Shown here: one piece after another, positions 39,708-50,490 of the stretch
How positions within the stretch are numbered: position 1 is the first letter of the stretch
Layout: each line of letters begins with the position of its first letter
Assembly: GCF_001654965.1 (NCBI RefSeq)
Contig: NZ_LXEV01000018.1
Coordinates: 1 to 64,000, forward strand
Direction: 5' to 3'
Source of the DNA: Proteus hauseri ATCC 700826
GTDB taxonomy: Bacteria > Pseudomonadota > Gammaproteobacteria > Enterobacterales > Enterobacteriaceae
DNA length: 64,000 nucleotides
Notes under the pieces: model-generated
What the model saw: the letters and a program-made list of their open reading frames with translations, nothing else
Databases searched by the model: none
Told to the model about the DNA's origin: nothing
Program-made: the position numbers and the translations under genes

Positions 39708-40252
39708 TTGGCTGGTGAGATTATCTGTTTCGCCTGAGCGGCTTCTGATACTTTTTGGCGTTCAGCATTGTGAACAACCAATAATTTACGCACTAACATC
39801 GCAGCTGCTTGTTCACGCATTTCTTGTTTGATAATGTCATTTTCAGCATCTTTTGCTAATGCTTCCAATGGGTTATCAAAAAATGGGCGAGATACTTGAG
39901 ACGATATTGGGTAAATCGTGCCATCAGGGATAATAACTTGTGCATCCAGTGTAAACGTTAACTGACGTTCTGCTGTTTTACCATCTTGGTAAACAGAAAC
40001 GGTTTCTTTACTTTCTGAAGAGCCGACAATTTTTAAGACTGGGATATCAGCTGTTGGGTTCTCAACTAACTGAACGCCGCTTAATCTTAATTGCTGACGC
40101 ATTACACGAGATAAAGGCCCATAAGGGTCACCAGAGCTCAGATAAAGTGTTTTTAATTCCGCTGGAACCTGTGTTTTTCCTTGTAAATGAAAACCACAGC
40201 CAGCGGTGATTAACACCGCCAACCCGAAAAATAGCGAAAATAGATATCGCAC
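39704..40252 (-). CDS. lptE: LPS-assembly lipoprotein LptE
   Basis: Outer-membrane lipoprotein of 182 residues that plugs the LptD barrel and helps deliver LPS to the surface. The lipobox is ITAGC (Cys at 19). The pattern [21 protein letters not shown] is the usual LptE start. It lies 12 bases after leuS in a leuS-lptE-holA-nadD operon. Confidence 0.95.
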   Translation of the reverse strand: MRYLFSLFFGLAVLITAGCGFHLQGKTQVPAELKTLYLSSGDPYGPLSRVMRQQLRLSGVQLVENPTADIPVLKIVGSSESKETVSVYQDGKTAERQLTFTLDAQVIIPDGTIYPISSQVSRPFFDNPLEALAKDAENDIIKQEMREQAAAMLVRKLLVVHNAERQKVSEAAQAKQIISPAK

Positions 40253-40264
40253 TAGGCCTCCTTA

Positions 40265-42847
40265 TCAGCCAACAACGATGTTCAGTAATTTACCTGGAAC
40301 ATAAATAACTTTACGAATAGTCACTTCTTCCAAATATTTAGCAACACTGTACTCTTTTGTCGCCATTTCCTGAACATATTCTTTTTCTGCATTAGCAGGA
40401 ACCGTGACACGACCACGCACTTTACCATTAACTTGAACAATGATGAGTTTAGTGTCATCAATCATTGCTTCTTCATCTGCTACTGGCCACGGTGCCACAT
40501 CGACGTCTTGTTTACCGCCTAATGATTTCCACATAACAAAACAAGCATGAGGAATAATCGGTGAAAGCATACGAACAATAGCTTCTAATGCTTCTTGCAT
40601 TAATGCGCGATCTTGCTCAGTTTCTTGTGACGCTCGTGTAAGTTTGTTCATTAACTCCATGATTGCCGCTATCGCAGTATTAAATGCTAAACGACGGCCT
40701 ATATCATCAGAAACCTTCGCTATCGTTTTATGCAGATCACGGCGTAAATCTTTTTGCTCTGGCGTTAATGTTGTAATATCCAGCGCTTGAGTCGTCCCTT
40801 TCTGCGTATGTTCATGCACTAAGCGCCATAGACGACGTAAGAAACGGTTGGCACCTTCAACGCTAGACTCTTGCCATTCCAAAGTTAACTCAGGTGGCGC
40901 AGCAAACATCATAAATAGACGTACAGTGTCGGCACCATAACGTTCAACCATAGTTTGTGGGTCGATACCGTTATTTTTGGATTTAGACATTTTGCTCATA
41001 CCAGCGTAGGTCAATTCATGACCTTCGCTGTCTGTTGCTTTGATGATGCGATTTTTCTCATCACGTTCAACAATAGCTTCTGCTGGAGATACCCAATGAC
41101 GAGCGCCATCTTCACCGGTGTGATAGAACGCATCTGCTAATACCATACCTTGGCACAGTAAGCGTTTTGCTGGTTCATCAGAATCCACTAAGCCTGCATC
41201 ACGCATTAACTTATGGAAGAAGCGGAAATACATCAGGTGCATAATGGCATGTTCGATACCACCGATATACCAGTCAACAGGTAACCAATAATTAGCGGCT
41301 TTTGGATCTAACATGCCTTTATCGTAGTCAGGGCAGGTATAACGAGCGTAATACCAAGAAGATTCCATAAAGGTATCAAAGGTATCTGTTTCACGCAGCG
41401 CAGGTTGACCATTAATGGTGGTTTTTGCCCATTCAGGATCAGCTTTAATTGGGCTGGTGATCCCATCCATTTTCACATCTTCTGGCAGAATAACGGGCAG
41501 TTGATCTTCTGGAACAGGAACAACAGTACCATCTTCTAAGGTTGCCATAGGAATTGGCGCACCCCAGTAACGTTGACGAGAAACACCCCAGTCACGTAAA
41601 CGATAATTAACTTTACGCTCGCCCACACCCATTTGTGCTAATTTGTCAGCAATAGCATTAAAGCCAGCTTGGTTATCAAGCCCTGTGAATTCACCAGAAT
41701 TAATCAGGCTATTCTTTTCAGTAAATGCGCTTGCTGATAAATCAGGTTGGTTACCTTCTGCATCTGCAATAACCGCTTTAATTGGCAGATTGTATTTATT
41801 GGCAAATTCCCAGTCACGTTCGTCATGACCTGGAACCGCCATTACTGCACCTGTACCGTATTCCATTAATACGAAGTTAGCGACCCAAATAGCAACTTTT
41901 TCGTTTGTTAAAGGATGAATAGCATACATACCCGTTGCTATACCTTTTTTCTCCATTGTTGCCATATCAGCTTCTGCCATTTTCATATTACGGCATTCAT
42001 CAATGAAGTTTTGGATTGCTGGGTTATTTTTAGCCGCTTTTTGCGCTAATGGGTGACCAGCTGCAACAGCAACATAAGTCACACCCATAAAGGTGTCTGG
42101 GCGGGTTGTGTAGACAGTCATTTTGTCGTCGCTATCAGCAACTTTAAAAGTGATTTCTACACCTTCAGAGCGACCAATCCAGTTACGTTGCATGGTCTTA
42201 ACTTGCTCAGGCCATTCATCTAACGTATCTAAATCGTTTAACAGTTCTTCTGCGTAATCAGTAATTTTAATAAACCACTGTGGAATTTCTTTGCGTTCTA
42301 CTGGTGTATCACAACGCCAGCAGCAACCATCGATAACTTGTTCGTTAGCTAATACAGTTAAATCATGAGGACACCAGTTAACAGCTGATGTTTTTTTATA
42401 AACTAAGCCTTTTTCATATAACTTGGTGAAAAACCATTGTTCCCAGCGATAATACTCAGGAGTACAAGTTGTCACCTCACGATCCCAGTCATAACCAAAA
42501 CCCAGTTTTTTTAACTGGTTTTTCATGTAATCGATATTTTCATAAGTCCACGGAGCAGGTGCCGTGTTGTTTTTTACTGCTGCACCTTCTGCAGGTAAGC
42601 CAAACGCATCCCAGCCAATAGGTTGTAAGACGTTTTTACCTAGCATACGTTGATAACGGGAAATCACGTCACCAATGGTGTAATTGCGAACGTGTCCCAT
42701 GTGAAGTCGGCCAGAAGGATAAGGTAGCATTGACAGGCAGTAATATTTTTCTTTGTTATTATCTTCTGTCACTTTAAATGTGTCGTTTTTTTCCCAGTAT
42801 TCCTGGATAGTTTGCTCTATATCTTCGGGACGATATTGTTCTTGCAT
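40265..42847 (-). CDS. leuS: Leucyl-tRNA synthetase
   Basis: Class I synthetase of 860 residues. The HIGH motif appears as HMGH ([14 protein letters not shown]), KMSKS in [13 protein letters not shown] near residue 620, and the CP1 editing domain has [13 protein letters not shown] with the Thr-rich site. The cysteine pairs of the zinc region (WCPHD and CCWRC) are present. First gene of its operon; the tRNA-Leu(UAG) genes of the same window are among its substrates. Confidence 0.97.
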   Translation of the reverse strand: MQEQYRPEDIEQTIQEYWEKNDTFKVTEDNNKEKYYCLSMLPYPSGRLHMGHVRNYTIGDVISRYQRMLGKNVLQPIGWDAFGLPAEGAAVKNNTAPAPWTYENIDYMKNQLKKLGFGYDWDREVTTCTPEYYRWEQWFFTKLYEKGLVYKKTSAVNWCPHDLTVLANEQVIDGCCWRCDTPVERKEIPQWFIKITDYAEELLNDLDTLDEWPEQVKTMQRNWIGRSEGVEITFKVADSDDKMTVYTTRPDTFMGVTYVAVAAGHPLAQKAAKNNPAIQNFIDECRNMKMAEADMATMEKKGIATGMYAIHPLTNEKVAIWVANFVLMEYGTGAVMAVPGHDERDWEFANKYNLPIKAVIADAEGNQPDLSASAFTEKNSLINSGEFTGLDNQAGFNAIADKLAQMGVGERKVNYRLRDWGVSRQRYWGAPIPMATLEDGTVVPVPEDQLPVILPEDVKMDGITSPIKADPEWAKTTINGQPALRETDTFDTFMESSWYYARYTCPDYDKGMLDPKAANYWLPVDWYIGGIEHAIMHLMYFRFFHKLMRDAGLVDSDEPAKRLLCQGMVLADAFYHTGEDGARHWVSPAEAIVERDEKNRIIKATDSEGHELTYAGMSKMSKSKNNGIDPQTMVERYGADTVRLFMMFAAPPELTLEWQESSVEGANRFLRRLWRLVHEHTQKGTTQALDITTLTPEQKDLRRDLHKTIAKVSDDIGRRLAFNTAIAAIMELMNKLTRASQETEQDRALMQEALEAIVRMLSPIIPHACFVMWKSLGGKQDVDVAPWPVADEEAMIDDTKLIIVQVNGKVRGRVTVPANAEKEYVQEMATKEYSVAKYLEEVTIRKVIYVPGKLLNIVVG

Positions 42848-43186
42848 GGCACCGATAATCCTATGGTGAATTAATGGCTACCGGAGGGTAACCGCTATTA
42901 TGAAATTAAGACTCGCATAGCATAGCTGATTTTGTCTAATAGCCACAACAGTCTTTCTTAATGATTACGACTGTTTGCCTAACATTTTTAGCAGAAACGC
43001 AGTATTTGGTGAGATGAGGTAAAGCATATTCGCCATAAATGCGTGTTTTTTTCTGAAGTTATTCTGATATTGCGGAAAAAAAAGAAAAATTGATATTGTA
43101 TTGCGAGATTAGTCTAAATGATCCTTTTACTGCTGGCATACAAAAGAGTACGCCAGCAATTGAGCAAATAGATAAAGTAATAATTA
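42848..43186. other. Intergenic region leuS / gltL
   Basis: About 340 bases holding the leuS promoter and the gltL trailer. A stem-loop at 43131-43158 is the only structure seen. Confidence 0.6.
43131..43158 (-). terminator. Stem-loop after gltL, possible terminator
   Basis: On the minus-strand transcript TGCTGGCGTAC pairs with GTATGCCAGCA (11 pairs with one G-U, 6-base loop). Only weak T content follows, so termination may be Rho-assisted or the hairpin may only protect the 3' end. Confidence 0.5.
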
Positions 43187-43912
43187 TTAATGAAGAATTT
43201 TGGCTAAAAAATCTTTAGCGCGATCAGATTTAGGATTATCAAAGAAGTCATTTTTAGGACTATCTTCAACAATGCGGCCTTCATCCATAAAAATAATCCG
43301 ATCTGCAACTTTTTTAGCAAAACCCATTTCGTGGGTAACGACCATCATGGTCATTCCTTCATTTGCCAGTTCGACCATAACATCAAGTACTTCGTTGATC
43401 ATTTCAGGATCAAGAGCAGATGTAGGTTCATCAAAGAGCATTGCTATTGGATCCATACAAAGTGCACGAGCAATAGCGACGCGCTGTTGTTGGCCACCAG
43501 AAAGTTGAGCGGGGAATTTATTGGCATGATTAGACAAACCCACGCGTTCTAACAGTTTTAAGCCTTTTTCTTTTGCCGCCTCTTTATTTCTGTTAAGTAC
43601 TTTAACTTGCGCTAGAGTGAGGTTTTCAATAATAGAAAGGTGAGGAAACAACTCAAAGTGCTGAAACACCATACCTACTTTTGCGCGTAACTTAGCAAGG
43701 TCTGTACGTTTATCATTGACTTTTGTGCCATCTACCAATATCTCACCTTGTTGTACCGGTTCTAGCCCATTAACCGTTTTAATTAATGTTGACTTACCTG
43801 AACCAGAAGGCCCACAAACAACAACAACTTCCCCCTTTTTAACTTCAGTGGAGCATTCAGTCAGTACTTGAAACTGACCATACCATTTGGAAACATCTTT
43901 TAGGGAAATCAT
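43187..43912 (-). CDS. gltL: Glutamate/aspartate ABC transporter ATP-binding protein
   Basis: ATPase of the GltIJKL importer, 241 residues. Walker [10 protein letters not shown], signature LSGGQQQR, Walker [12 protein letters not shown] and switch VVTHEMGFA are complete. It is the last gene of the operon and starts directly after gltK. Confidence 0.96.
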   Translation of the reverse strand: MISLKDVSKWYGQFQVLTECSTEVKKGEVVVVCGPSGSGKSTLIKTVNGLEPVQQGEILVDGTKVNDKRTDLAKLRAKVGMVFQHFELFPHLSIIENLTLAQVKVLNRNKEAAKEKGLKLLERVGLSNHANKFPAQLSGGQQQRVAIARALCMDPIAMLFDEPTSALDPEMINEVLDVMVELANEGMTMMVVTHEMGFAKKVADRIIFMDEGRIVEDSPKNDFFDNPKSDRAKDFLAKILH

Positions 43913-44587
43913 CTAGGTAGTCCTTTTTTTAAGAAAGTTCACTAACATTGAAGCAGAGAAACTAATAATAAAGTAGATAAATCCAGCAAAGAGGATCATT
44001 TCAACTTGTGTACCATCTCGTTCACCAATATTGGCTGCTGTACGGAAAAAGTCGGTAAGACTTAATACATAAACCAGTGAGGTATCTTGAAATAAAACAA
44101 TACCTTGAGTTAATAATAGTGGGATCATGGCACGAAAAGCCTGAGGTAAAATCACTAAACGCATGGTTTGAGATTTAGTCATACCTAATGCTAATGATGC
44201 AGAAAGTTGTCCTTTACTTACACTTTGAATACCTGCTCTGATTATTTCAGAGTAATACGCTGCTTCAAATAAAGAGAACGCTATCATCGCTGAAATCAAA
44301 CGGATATCGTTTTTAGGGGAAAGTCCTAGAACATTTTGTAATATGTTAGGCACAATAAGATAAAACCACAGTAATACCATCACTAATGGAATAGAACGAA
44401 AGGTATTAACATAAGCGGCAGCAAACCAGCGCACAGGTTTAAATGTAGATAAGCGCATCACCGCAAGCACGGTTCCCCATAAAATACCCACAACAATTGC
44501 GGTGACCGTAATTTTTAGGGTAATTGCCATTCCGTCGATTAAAAACGGCAAACTAGGGACAACAGAACTCCAGTCAAATTCGTACAT
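43913..44587 (-). CDS. gltK: Glutamate/aspartate ABC transporter permease GltK
   Basis: Membrane subunit of 224 residues with five helices, of the His/Glu-type polar amino acid permeases. The EAA loop is [22 protein letters not shown]. It overlaps the gltJ end by one base. Confidence 0.96.
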   Translation of the reverse strand: MYEFDWSSVVPSLPFLIDGMAITLKITVTAIVVGILWGTVLAVMRLSTFKPVRWFAAAYVNTFRSIPLVMVLLWFYLIVPNILQNVLGLSPKNDIRLISAMIAFSLFEAAYYSEIIRAGIQSVSKGQLSASLALGMTKSQTMRLVILPQAFRAMIPLLLTQGIVLFQDTSLVYVLSLTDFFRTAANIGERDGTQVEMILFAGFIYFIISFSASMLVNFLKKRTT

Positions 44588-45327
44588 TATTGACCTCCTG
44601 TTGTGCCGGGTAAGCGAACTCGTTTTTCAAGCCAATTCATCACAACCATAATAACGACGTTAATAAGAACGTAAGCTAAGGTAATTGCAGTAAATGATTC
44701 ATAAGCTTTAGCTGAATAATCTAATAATTTATTTGCTTGAGCCGCCATATCGATAAGGCCTATGGTTGAGGCGATAGCTGAGTTTTTAACTAGATTTACC
44801 ATCTCAGATGTCATTGGCGGGATAATGACGCGATAAGCATTAGGTAACAGAATATAACGATATGTTTGAGGTAAGGTTAAACCTAAGGCTAGTCCTGCGG
44901 CTTTCTGGCCACGAGGTAACGAATCAATAGCAGCTCTAACTTGTTCGCACATACGAGCTGCGGTAAATAACCCTAAGCACAAGGCTGAGGATAAAAAGAA
45001 TTGAATATTAGGTGCAAGTTCCATTTTGAACCAGTCACCAATAGATTGCGGTAATAGTTCAGGAATAACCAAATACCAAGTAAAGAATTGAACAATTAAG
45101 GGGACGTTACGAAAAAGCTCAACATAGATAGTCCCTAAGCTTGAAAGCCAGCGGTTAGGTACGGTACGCAAAATACCAAACAGGGAACCAACAAGAAAGG
45201 CGATAATCCAAGCGCATAAAGACAAGGCAATAGTGACTTGAAAGCCAGAAATTAGCCAACCTAAGTAAGTGGTGTTACCGAATGGGGCTTCATGGAAGAA
45301 TATCCCCCAATCCCAATCAATCGACAT
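44587..45327 (-). CDS. gltJ: Glutamate/aspartate ABC transporter permease GltJ
   Basis: Second membrane subunit, 246 residues as in E. coli. The EAA loop is [22 protein letters not shown]. The start at 45327 ([11 protein letters not shown]) has GGAGG seven bases upstream; a longer frame to 45375 would run through a terminator hairpin. An attenuator-like hairpin lies between gltI and this gene. Confidence 0.96.
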   Translation of the reverse strand: MSIDWDWGIFFHEAPFGNTTYLGWLISGFQVTIALSLCAWIIAFLVGSLFGILRTVPNRWLSSLGTIYVELFRNVPLIVQFFTWYLVIPELLPQSIGDWFKMELAPNIQFFLSSALCLGLFTAARMCEQVRAAIDSLPRGQKAAGLALGLTLPQTYRYILLPNAYRVIIPPMTSEMVNLVKNSAIASTIGLIDMAAQANKLLDYSAKAYESFTAITLAYVLINVVIMVVMNWLEKRVRLPGTTGGQ

Positions 45328-45341
45328 GATTTCACCTCCGG

Positions 45342-45373
45342 TGAAAAAAACTGGGGCAGGGAACGGCTGCCCC
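45342..45373 (-). terminator. Attenuator/terminator between gltI and gltJ
   Basis: On the minus strand GGGGCAG/CTGCCCC (7 GC-rich pairs, 7-base loop) is followed by AGTTTTTTTC. The T-tract ends just before the gltJ Shine-Dalgarno. Partial readthrough would give more binding protein than transporter. Confidence 0.85.
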
Positions 45374-45457
45374 AAACTTCACTGATCTGTCTGTCCAACA
45401 GATACTTTATAATTATCAATTTGGTACTTTTAAAACATAAGCATTGATTAGTAAGGA

Positions 45458-46351
45458 TTAATTTAATGCTTTATCATTCGGCTCAGCAAACAGTGCTTTC
45501 ATTTCATCTGAAATGGTGAATTCTAGGTTGAGATTTTTTGGTGGAATTGGGGCGTTAAACCAGCGGTTAAAGGATTTTTCAGCCTCACCCGATTTCTGTG
45601 CATTCGCAATAGTGCTATCGATGAGTGCTTTAAATTGTGCATCATCTTTACGTAGCATACAGCCATAAGCTTCTTCAGATTGCGGTGTACCCACTATCTC
45701 CCAAAGTGCAGGCTTTTTGGCTTTCGCTCGTTCACCCGCAAGAAGTGCATCGTCCATCATAAAGGCAACCGCACGACCAGACTCAAGAGTACGGAAAGAG
45801 TCGCCATGATCTTTTGCGCTAATAATGCGCATGTTCATTTTCTTCTCATCATTGAGCTTATTGAGTAACATTTCAGAGGTTGTTCCTGATGTAACAACCA
45901 CATTTTTTCCTGCTAAATCAGAGAAATCTTTAACGCCTGCATCTTTTTTCGCTAGTAAACGAGTACCTACGATAAAAATAGTGTTAGAGAAAGCCGCTTG
46001 TTGTTGGCGCGCTTCATTATTGGTGGTTGAACCACACTCAAAGTCAAATGTACCATTTTGTAATAATGGAATGCGATTCTGAGAAGTGATAGGAATTAAA
46101 CGAACTTCAAGATTTGGTTTACCAATTTTCTCTTTTACCGCTTCAACAATGAGGTTGGAATAATCTTGAGAATAACCAACGACTTTTTGTTGATTGTCAT
46201 AGTAAGAGAATGGAACGGAAGATTCCCTGTGACCAACGATAATAATATCGTTATCACTTATTTTTTTTAAGGTTCCAGTGAGTTCTTCTGCTTGCACAGC
46301 TCCTGCAGCCCCTAAAAACATTAATGATAATGCTAGTTTACGCATGCGCAT
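45458..46351 (-). CDS. gltI: Glutamate/aspartate-binding periplasmic protein
   Basis: Periplasmic receptor of 297 residues with signal peptide (cut near VQA-EE). The family-3 solute-binding signature VGHRESSVPFSYYDNQQKVVGY and the ligand region SGTTSEMLLNKL are conserved, as is the cysteine pair (FECGSTT and YGCMLR). AGGAG lies five bases before the ATG. First gene of gltIJKL. Confidence 0.97.
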   Translation of the reverse strand: MRMRKLALSLMFLGAAGAVQAEELTGTLKKISDNDIIIVGHRESSVPFSYYDNQQKVVGYSQDYSNLIVEAVKEKIGKPNLEVRLIPITSQNRIPLLQNGTFDFECGSTTNNEARQQQAAFSNTIFIVGTRLLAKKDAGVKDFSDLAGKNVVVTSGTTSEMLLNKLNDEKKMNMRIISAKDHGDSFRTLESGRAVAFMMDDALLAGERAKAKKPALWEIVGTPQSEEAYGCMLRKDDAQFKALIDSTIANAQKSGEAEKSFNRWFNAPIPPKNLNLEFTISDEMKALFAEPNDKALN

Positions 46352-46714
46352 AATAACTCCTGTCGTGGTAAATGTGATGTGGATGTATTGCTTGGTGTTT
46401 CTTTTTTGTTTTAATTTGTTTTGATAATGTTAATAGATAGAACAAATAACATACGGTTGGGAAGTGCATTTTTTGAAATACGAGAGCTATCTCCCAATAA
46501 AAGAATGAAATTAAAAAGAGTTTATTATTTTATTGGAAGTTGTTTTCATATTTTAAAATAATTGTAGTAGAAGCCATACAAAATGAAAGGTTAATAAGGC
46601 GGGTAAAAAATAAATAGAAAAAGAAAAAAATAAGGATTTTGTAAAGTTTATCTTAAGGAGTTGTTTGTCTGTGGATTACCGTTAAGATAGCAAGTTAAAT
46701 AATGAGGGTTCTCT
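46352..46714. other. Divergent region gltI / scsA
   Basis: About 360 AT-rich bases between divergent operons. Both promoters must be here, but no hexamers or metal-regulator sites (CueR-, CpxR-type) could be assigned. Confidence 0.55.
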
Positions 46715-47101
46715 ATGCGTAATTGGCGGTCAGGTCGCTGGCTAGTGTTGATAACAGTACTGCTGATATTATGTTGTATCGTTCAGCGTTCTCTTGGTGC
46801 ACACATAATAAGTGAGCGCCTAGCGGGTACTATTGCTCAAACACAATATATGCCATCAACGCCAATAACTGATGATAATAGTGAAAAAACATCTTATTCA
46901 CTTTCTACTTGTGATTTAAGTGCCAAATCTTTGTTATCAGTTCCTCCATTATCTATAGAACCTTTCTTCCATTCTTGGGCTGTTTTACTTTTGTTGAGCA
47001 TGGCTGCAATTTACATTTCTCGTCAGCGTAGTCAGAAAAAACATCACCATCCCCCGCCTCGAATAAGACTTCACCTTCATTATTGTATTCTGAGGGATTA
47101 G
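46715..47101 (+). CDS. scsA: ScsA-like copper-sensitivity suppressor protein
   Basis: Small protein of 128 residues with an N-terminal membrane segment (about 9-29), a periplasmic stretch with a single Cys (LSTCDLSAKS), a second hydrophobic segment (about 85-99) and a basic His-rich tail (KKHHHPPP then HLHYC). Position directly before scsB and the tail pattern identify it as ScsA. In Salmonella the scs locus counters copper toxicity; the exact role of ScsA is not settled, and the His/Cys tail could bind metal. Confidence 0.75.
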   Translation: MRNWRSGRWLVLITVLLILCCIVQRSLGAHIISERLAGTIAQTQYMPSTPITDDNSEKTSYSLSTCDLSAKSLLSVPPLSIEPFFHSWAVLLLLSMAAIYISRQRSQKKHHHPPPRIRLHLHYCILRD

Positions 47102-47190
47102 CGACTTCTTTTACTAAAATATTATGCGTCTATTTTGGGGCGTAGCTGTAGCTTTAAGTGTAGCGTTAAAAGAATTTTTAGGGAGTTGCT

Positions 47191-49236
47191 ATGTTTCGGT
47201 CTTTTGTTATGGCGTTAGTATTAACGCTATTTACTCTATCTTCATCTCAAGCTGCTGATACTGGCTGGTTAACTATGCCAGATAATGATCATGCGCAAGT
47301 GAGGGCGACGGCACAAAAGTCACCTACAGGAGATGTCAAAATATTGCTTGAAGTGCAATTAGAGTCAGGATGGAAAACCTATTGGCGTTCTCCTGGTGAG
47401 GGTGGCGTTGCACCTGAAATAAACTGGTCACAAGATATTGCGGAAATGGCGTGGCATTGGCCATCACCTTCTGCTTTTGATGTCGCTGGCATTCATACTC
47501 AAGGGTATGATAAGCAAGTTGTTTTTCCTATTTCATTATCTGCGGTTAATCGTGATTCGCTTGAGGGTGTTTTAACTTTATCAACCTGTAGTAATGTCTG
47601 TCTTTTAACGGATTACCCATTAATCTTCGATTTTAATCAACCAGCGCCAGCTGATTTTGAATGGCAATATAATCAAGCAATGGCGAAGGTACCCGTTACC
47701 ACGGGACTTGTTACATCGGTTTCCTCTGATTACCAAAATAGCCAACTGAATATTGCATTACAACGTGAAAACGGTAATTGGGTAACACCTAATATATATC
47801 TCGATCCCCCTGAAGGAATGCTTTATGGCATTCCTCAGGTCACAAAGAACAATGAGCAATTATTTGTTTCAGTCGATGTAACCGACGATTGGGGTGATAA
47901 GGCCGGAGACATATCAGGAAAACAGCTCTCGTTTGTCGTGACTGATAACCACTTTTCTCGTCAAGTTAATAGCACGATAGGTCAGGGGGAGTTTAGTGTT
48001 ACGCCATCTTCATCATCAGTCGGTAGCGTGGGGTTATGGAGTATTTTGGCTTTTGCGTTATTAGGTGGCTTAATTCTTAATTTAATGCCTTGTGTGCTCC
48101 CTGTATTGGCGATGAAATTGGGTTCGGTATTACATATTGAAAAACGCGATACAGGTACAATTCGCAAACAATTCTCTCTTTCTGTTGCGGGTATTTTAGT
48201 TTCATTTTGGGCATTAGCGCTGTTTATGACCGGTTTACGCTTTAGCCAAGAAGCAATAGGGTGGGGAATTCAGTTCCAAAGCCCTTGGTTTATTGGTTTT
48301 ATGGTGTTGATTACAGCAATTTTCACCGCCAATTTATTTGGGTTATTTGAATTGCGTTTATCGAGTGATATCAATACCAAAATAGCAACCGCTGGTGGAA
48401 AGGGTAATAGTCGACATTTCTGGGAAGGCGCATTTGCCACTTTATTAGCGACACCATGTTCTGCGCCATTTTTAGGTACTGCGGTTGCGTATGCTTTAAT
48501 TGCCCCACTAAGTGAATTATGGTTAATTTTTACCGCATTAGGTGTTGGTATGAGTTTACCTTGGATATTGGTGGCTGTTTTTCCTTCAGTAGCAAAAGTA
48601 TTACCAAAACCGGGCAAATGGATGAATAAATTAAGAATTATTCTTGGTTTTATGATGCTGCTTTCCTGTATTTGGTTAATTACTTTATTGATACCTCATT
48701 TTGGCATCCCTATTGTTGCAACTCTCTTTGTGCTTATTGCATTGTTATTACTCATCGCTATTGCAAAGCACTATGGTAAAAAAGCATTATTAGTTTCAAC
48801 GGTGATCACGCTTGTTTTAGGGGGGAGTACTTATTTATTTAGTATGCAGCCCGAAACGCAAACTTTAGCGGGTAAAGATGTCATTAATTGGCAACCATTA
48901 ACAGAACATGCATTACATCAAGCGTTATCAGATAATAAGCGTGTTTTTGTTGATGTTACCGCAGATTGGTGTGTGACCTGTAAAGCGAATAAATACAATG
49001 TATTATTACGCGAAGACGTTCAAAAGGCGCTTTCTGAGCCAGATGTTGTCGCATTACGAGGTGATTGGACTAAACCTTCTGATGAGATAACGCAGTTTTT
49101 AAAACAACGTGGTCAGGTCGCTGTACCCTTTAATCAAATTTATGGACCTTGTAACAAGGAGGGGGAGATCCTACCGCCTCTTTTAAATAAAGATTCGATG
49201 TTAACTATTCTTTCAGAGGCTAAAGGAGCCCAATAA
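47191..49236 (+). CDS. scsB: ScsB, DsbD-like membrane thiol reductase
   Basis: Transmembrane electron carrier of 681 residues that keeps ScsC reduced. The signal peptide ends near SQAA. An N-terminal periplasmic domain (about 25-270, with a Cys pair TCSNVCLL) is followed by the eight-helix DsbD-type core (about 280-560; NLMPCVLPVLAMK and ATPCSAPFLG carry the two membrane cysteines). The C-terminal thioredoxin domain has WCVTCK. The scsC start overlaps its stop by one base. Confidence 0.94.
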   Translation: MFRSFVMALVLTLFTLSSSQAADTGWLTMPDNDHAQVRATAQKSPTGDVKILLEVQLESGWKTYWRSPGEGGVAPEINWSQDIAEMAWHWPSPSAFDVAGIHTQGYDKQVVFPISLSAVNRDSLEGVLTLSTCSNVCLLTDYPLIFDFNQPAPADFEWQYNQAMAKVPVTTGLVTSVSSDYQNSQLNIALQRENGNWVTPNIYLDPPEGMLYGIPQVTKNNEQLFVSVDVTDDWGDKAGDISGKQLSFVVTDNHFSRQVNSTIGQGEFSVTPSSSSVGSVGLWSILAFALLGGLILNLMPCVLPVLAMKLGSVLHIEKRDTGTIRKQFSLSVAGILVSFWALALFMTGLRFSQEAIGWGIQFQSPWFIGFMVLITAIFTANLFGLFELRLSSDINTKIATAGGKGNSRHFWEGAFATLLATPCSAPFLGTAVAYALIAPLSELWLIFTALGVGMSLPWILVAVFPSVAKVLPKPGKWMNKLRIILGFMMLLSCIWLITLLIPHFGIPIVATLFVLIALLLLIAIAKHYGKKALLVSTVITLVLGGSTYLFSMQPETQTLAGKDVINWQPLTEHALHQALSDNKRVFVDVTADWCVTCKANKYNVLLREDVQKALSEPDVVALRGDWTKPSDEITQFLKQRGQVAVPFNQIYGPCNKEGEILPPLLNKDSMLTILSEAKGAQ

Positions 49237-49967
49237 TGAAAAAAACACTTTCGGCACTCGTTATCACTTCGTTACTTTTCGGTGCGAATGTGCAAGCTGC
49301 CGCTTTAAATGCCGCTCAAGAGAAAGAAGTTCGTGCATTAGTGCGTGATACATTAATCAGCAATCCAGAAATTTTGGAAGAAGCGATTATGGCATTACAA
49401 ACTAAAAAAGCAGATGAGCAACAAGCACAATTTCGTGATGCATTAGTCGCCGAGCATGATGCACTATATAACGATGCTGCAAGCCCTCGTATTGGTGCTA
49501 AAGATGCAAAATTAGTGTTAGTCTCATTTACTGATTATAACTGCCCTTATTGCAAGCGTTTTGACCCATTATTAGAGCAAATCACTAAACAATATCCTGA
49601 TGTTGCTGTTGTAATTAAACCGTTGCCTTTCAAAGGTGAGAGTTCAGCAAAAGCATCTCAAGCCGTATTGTCTGTTTGGAAAGAAGATCCTAAAGCTTTC
49701 CTGGCACTGCATCAGCGTTTAATGCAGAAAAAAACAATGCTAGACAGCGCAAGTATTGATGATGCAATGAAAAGCACCAATACCAGCAAAATTAAGCTAA
49801 CTGAAGAGAGCTTACAAGCATTGCAAAATAACTTAGATCTTTCTCGTAAACTGGGTATTCAAGGTACACCTGCAACAGTCGTTGGTGATACTATTTTACC
49901 GGGTGCCGTTGATTACGCGCAGTTAGAAGTTATTGTTAAAGAACAATTGGCTAAAGTGAAAAAATAA
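49236..49967 (+). CDS. scsC: ScsC, DsbA-fold disulfide isomerase
   Basis: Periplasmic protein of 243 residues. A signal peptide (about 1-22) is followed by a long charged helix and linker (about 30-80, EEAIMALQTKKADEQQAQFR) and a DsbA-type thioredoxin fold with active site CPYC (YNCPYCKRFD) and cis-Pro loop GTPATV. P. mirabilis ScsC trimerises through that N-terminal helix and works as a disulfide isomerase; this sequence has the same layout. ScsB is its likely reductant. Confidence 0.95.
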   Translation: MKKTLSALVITSLLFGANVQAAALNAAQEKEVRALVRDTLISNPEILEEAIMALQTKKADEQQAQFRDALVAEHDALYNDAASPRIGAKDAKLVLVSFTDYNCPYCKRFDPLLEQITKQYPDVAVVIKPLPFKGESSAKASQAVLSVWKEDPKAFLALHQRLMQKKTMLDSASIDDAMKSTNTSKIKLTEESLQALQNNLDLSRKLGIQGTPATVVGDTILPGAVDYAQLEVIVKEQLAKVKK

Positions 49968-50470
49968 TGCTTAGTCGTTTACGAAAATGGGGTAAAGAGC
50001 TGATTGTTCTGGTCGCTATTTTCGTTTTAGTCTCTTTTGTTATGGACTGGTGGCGGCAACCTACGCCACCAGTGCTAACAGAATTATCAGCGCTTTATAC
50101 TGTCGATAACAAAGCGATTTCTTTAGCTGAGCTGAGTGCCGAAAAACCAGTATTAATCTATTTTTGGGCAAGCTGGTGTGGTATTTGTAAAATAACCACA
50201 CCAACGGTTAACTCATTAGCACAAGACGGCTATAAGATTACATCGGTGGTTATTCGCTCAGGTGATGATGCAAAAATAGCGCGTGGTATTAAATCCAAAG
50301 AACTTGTTTTTCCTGTAATTAATGATGATAAAGGGGCAATTTCTCAGCAATGGGGAGTTAGTGCAACGCCTTCCTTTATTATTATTTATAAAGGCGAAAT
50401 GGTAAGTTTTACCAGTGGTTGGACATCCTCATGGGGATTAAAACTACGATTGTGGTGGGCGGGTATTTAA
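49967..50470 (+). CDS. scsD: ScsD, membrane-anchored TlpA-like thioredoxin
   Basis: A 167-residue protein with one N-terminal transmembrane helix (about 10-27) and a periplasmic thioredoxin domain with WCGICK and cis-Pro ATPSFI. TlpA-like proteins reduce metal-site or apocytochrome thiols; ScsD may do so in copper stress. It overlaps scsC by one base (TAATG) and ends the operon. Confidence 0.92.
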   Translation: MLSRLRKWGKELIVLVAIFVLVSFVMDWWRQPTPPVLTELSALYTVDNKAISLAELSAEKPVLIYFWASWCGICKITTPTVNSLAQDGYKITSVVIRSGDDAKIARGIKSKELVFPVINDDKGAISQQWGVSATPSFIIIYKGEMVSFTSGWTSSWGLKLRLWWAGI

Positions 50471-50490
50471 TATTTTTTAAGGCTTCAATA

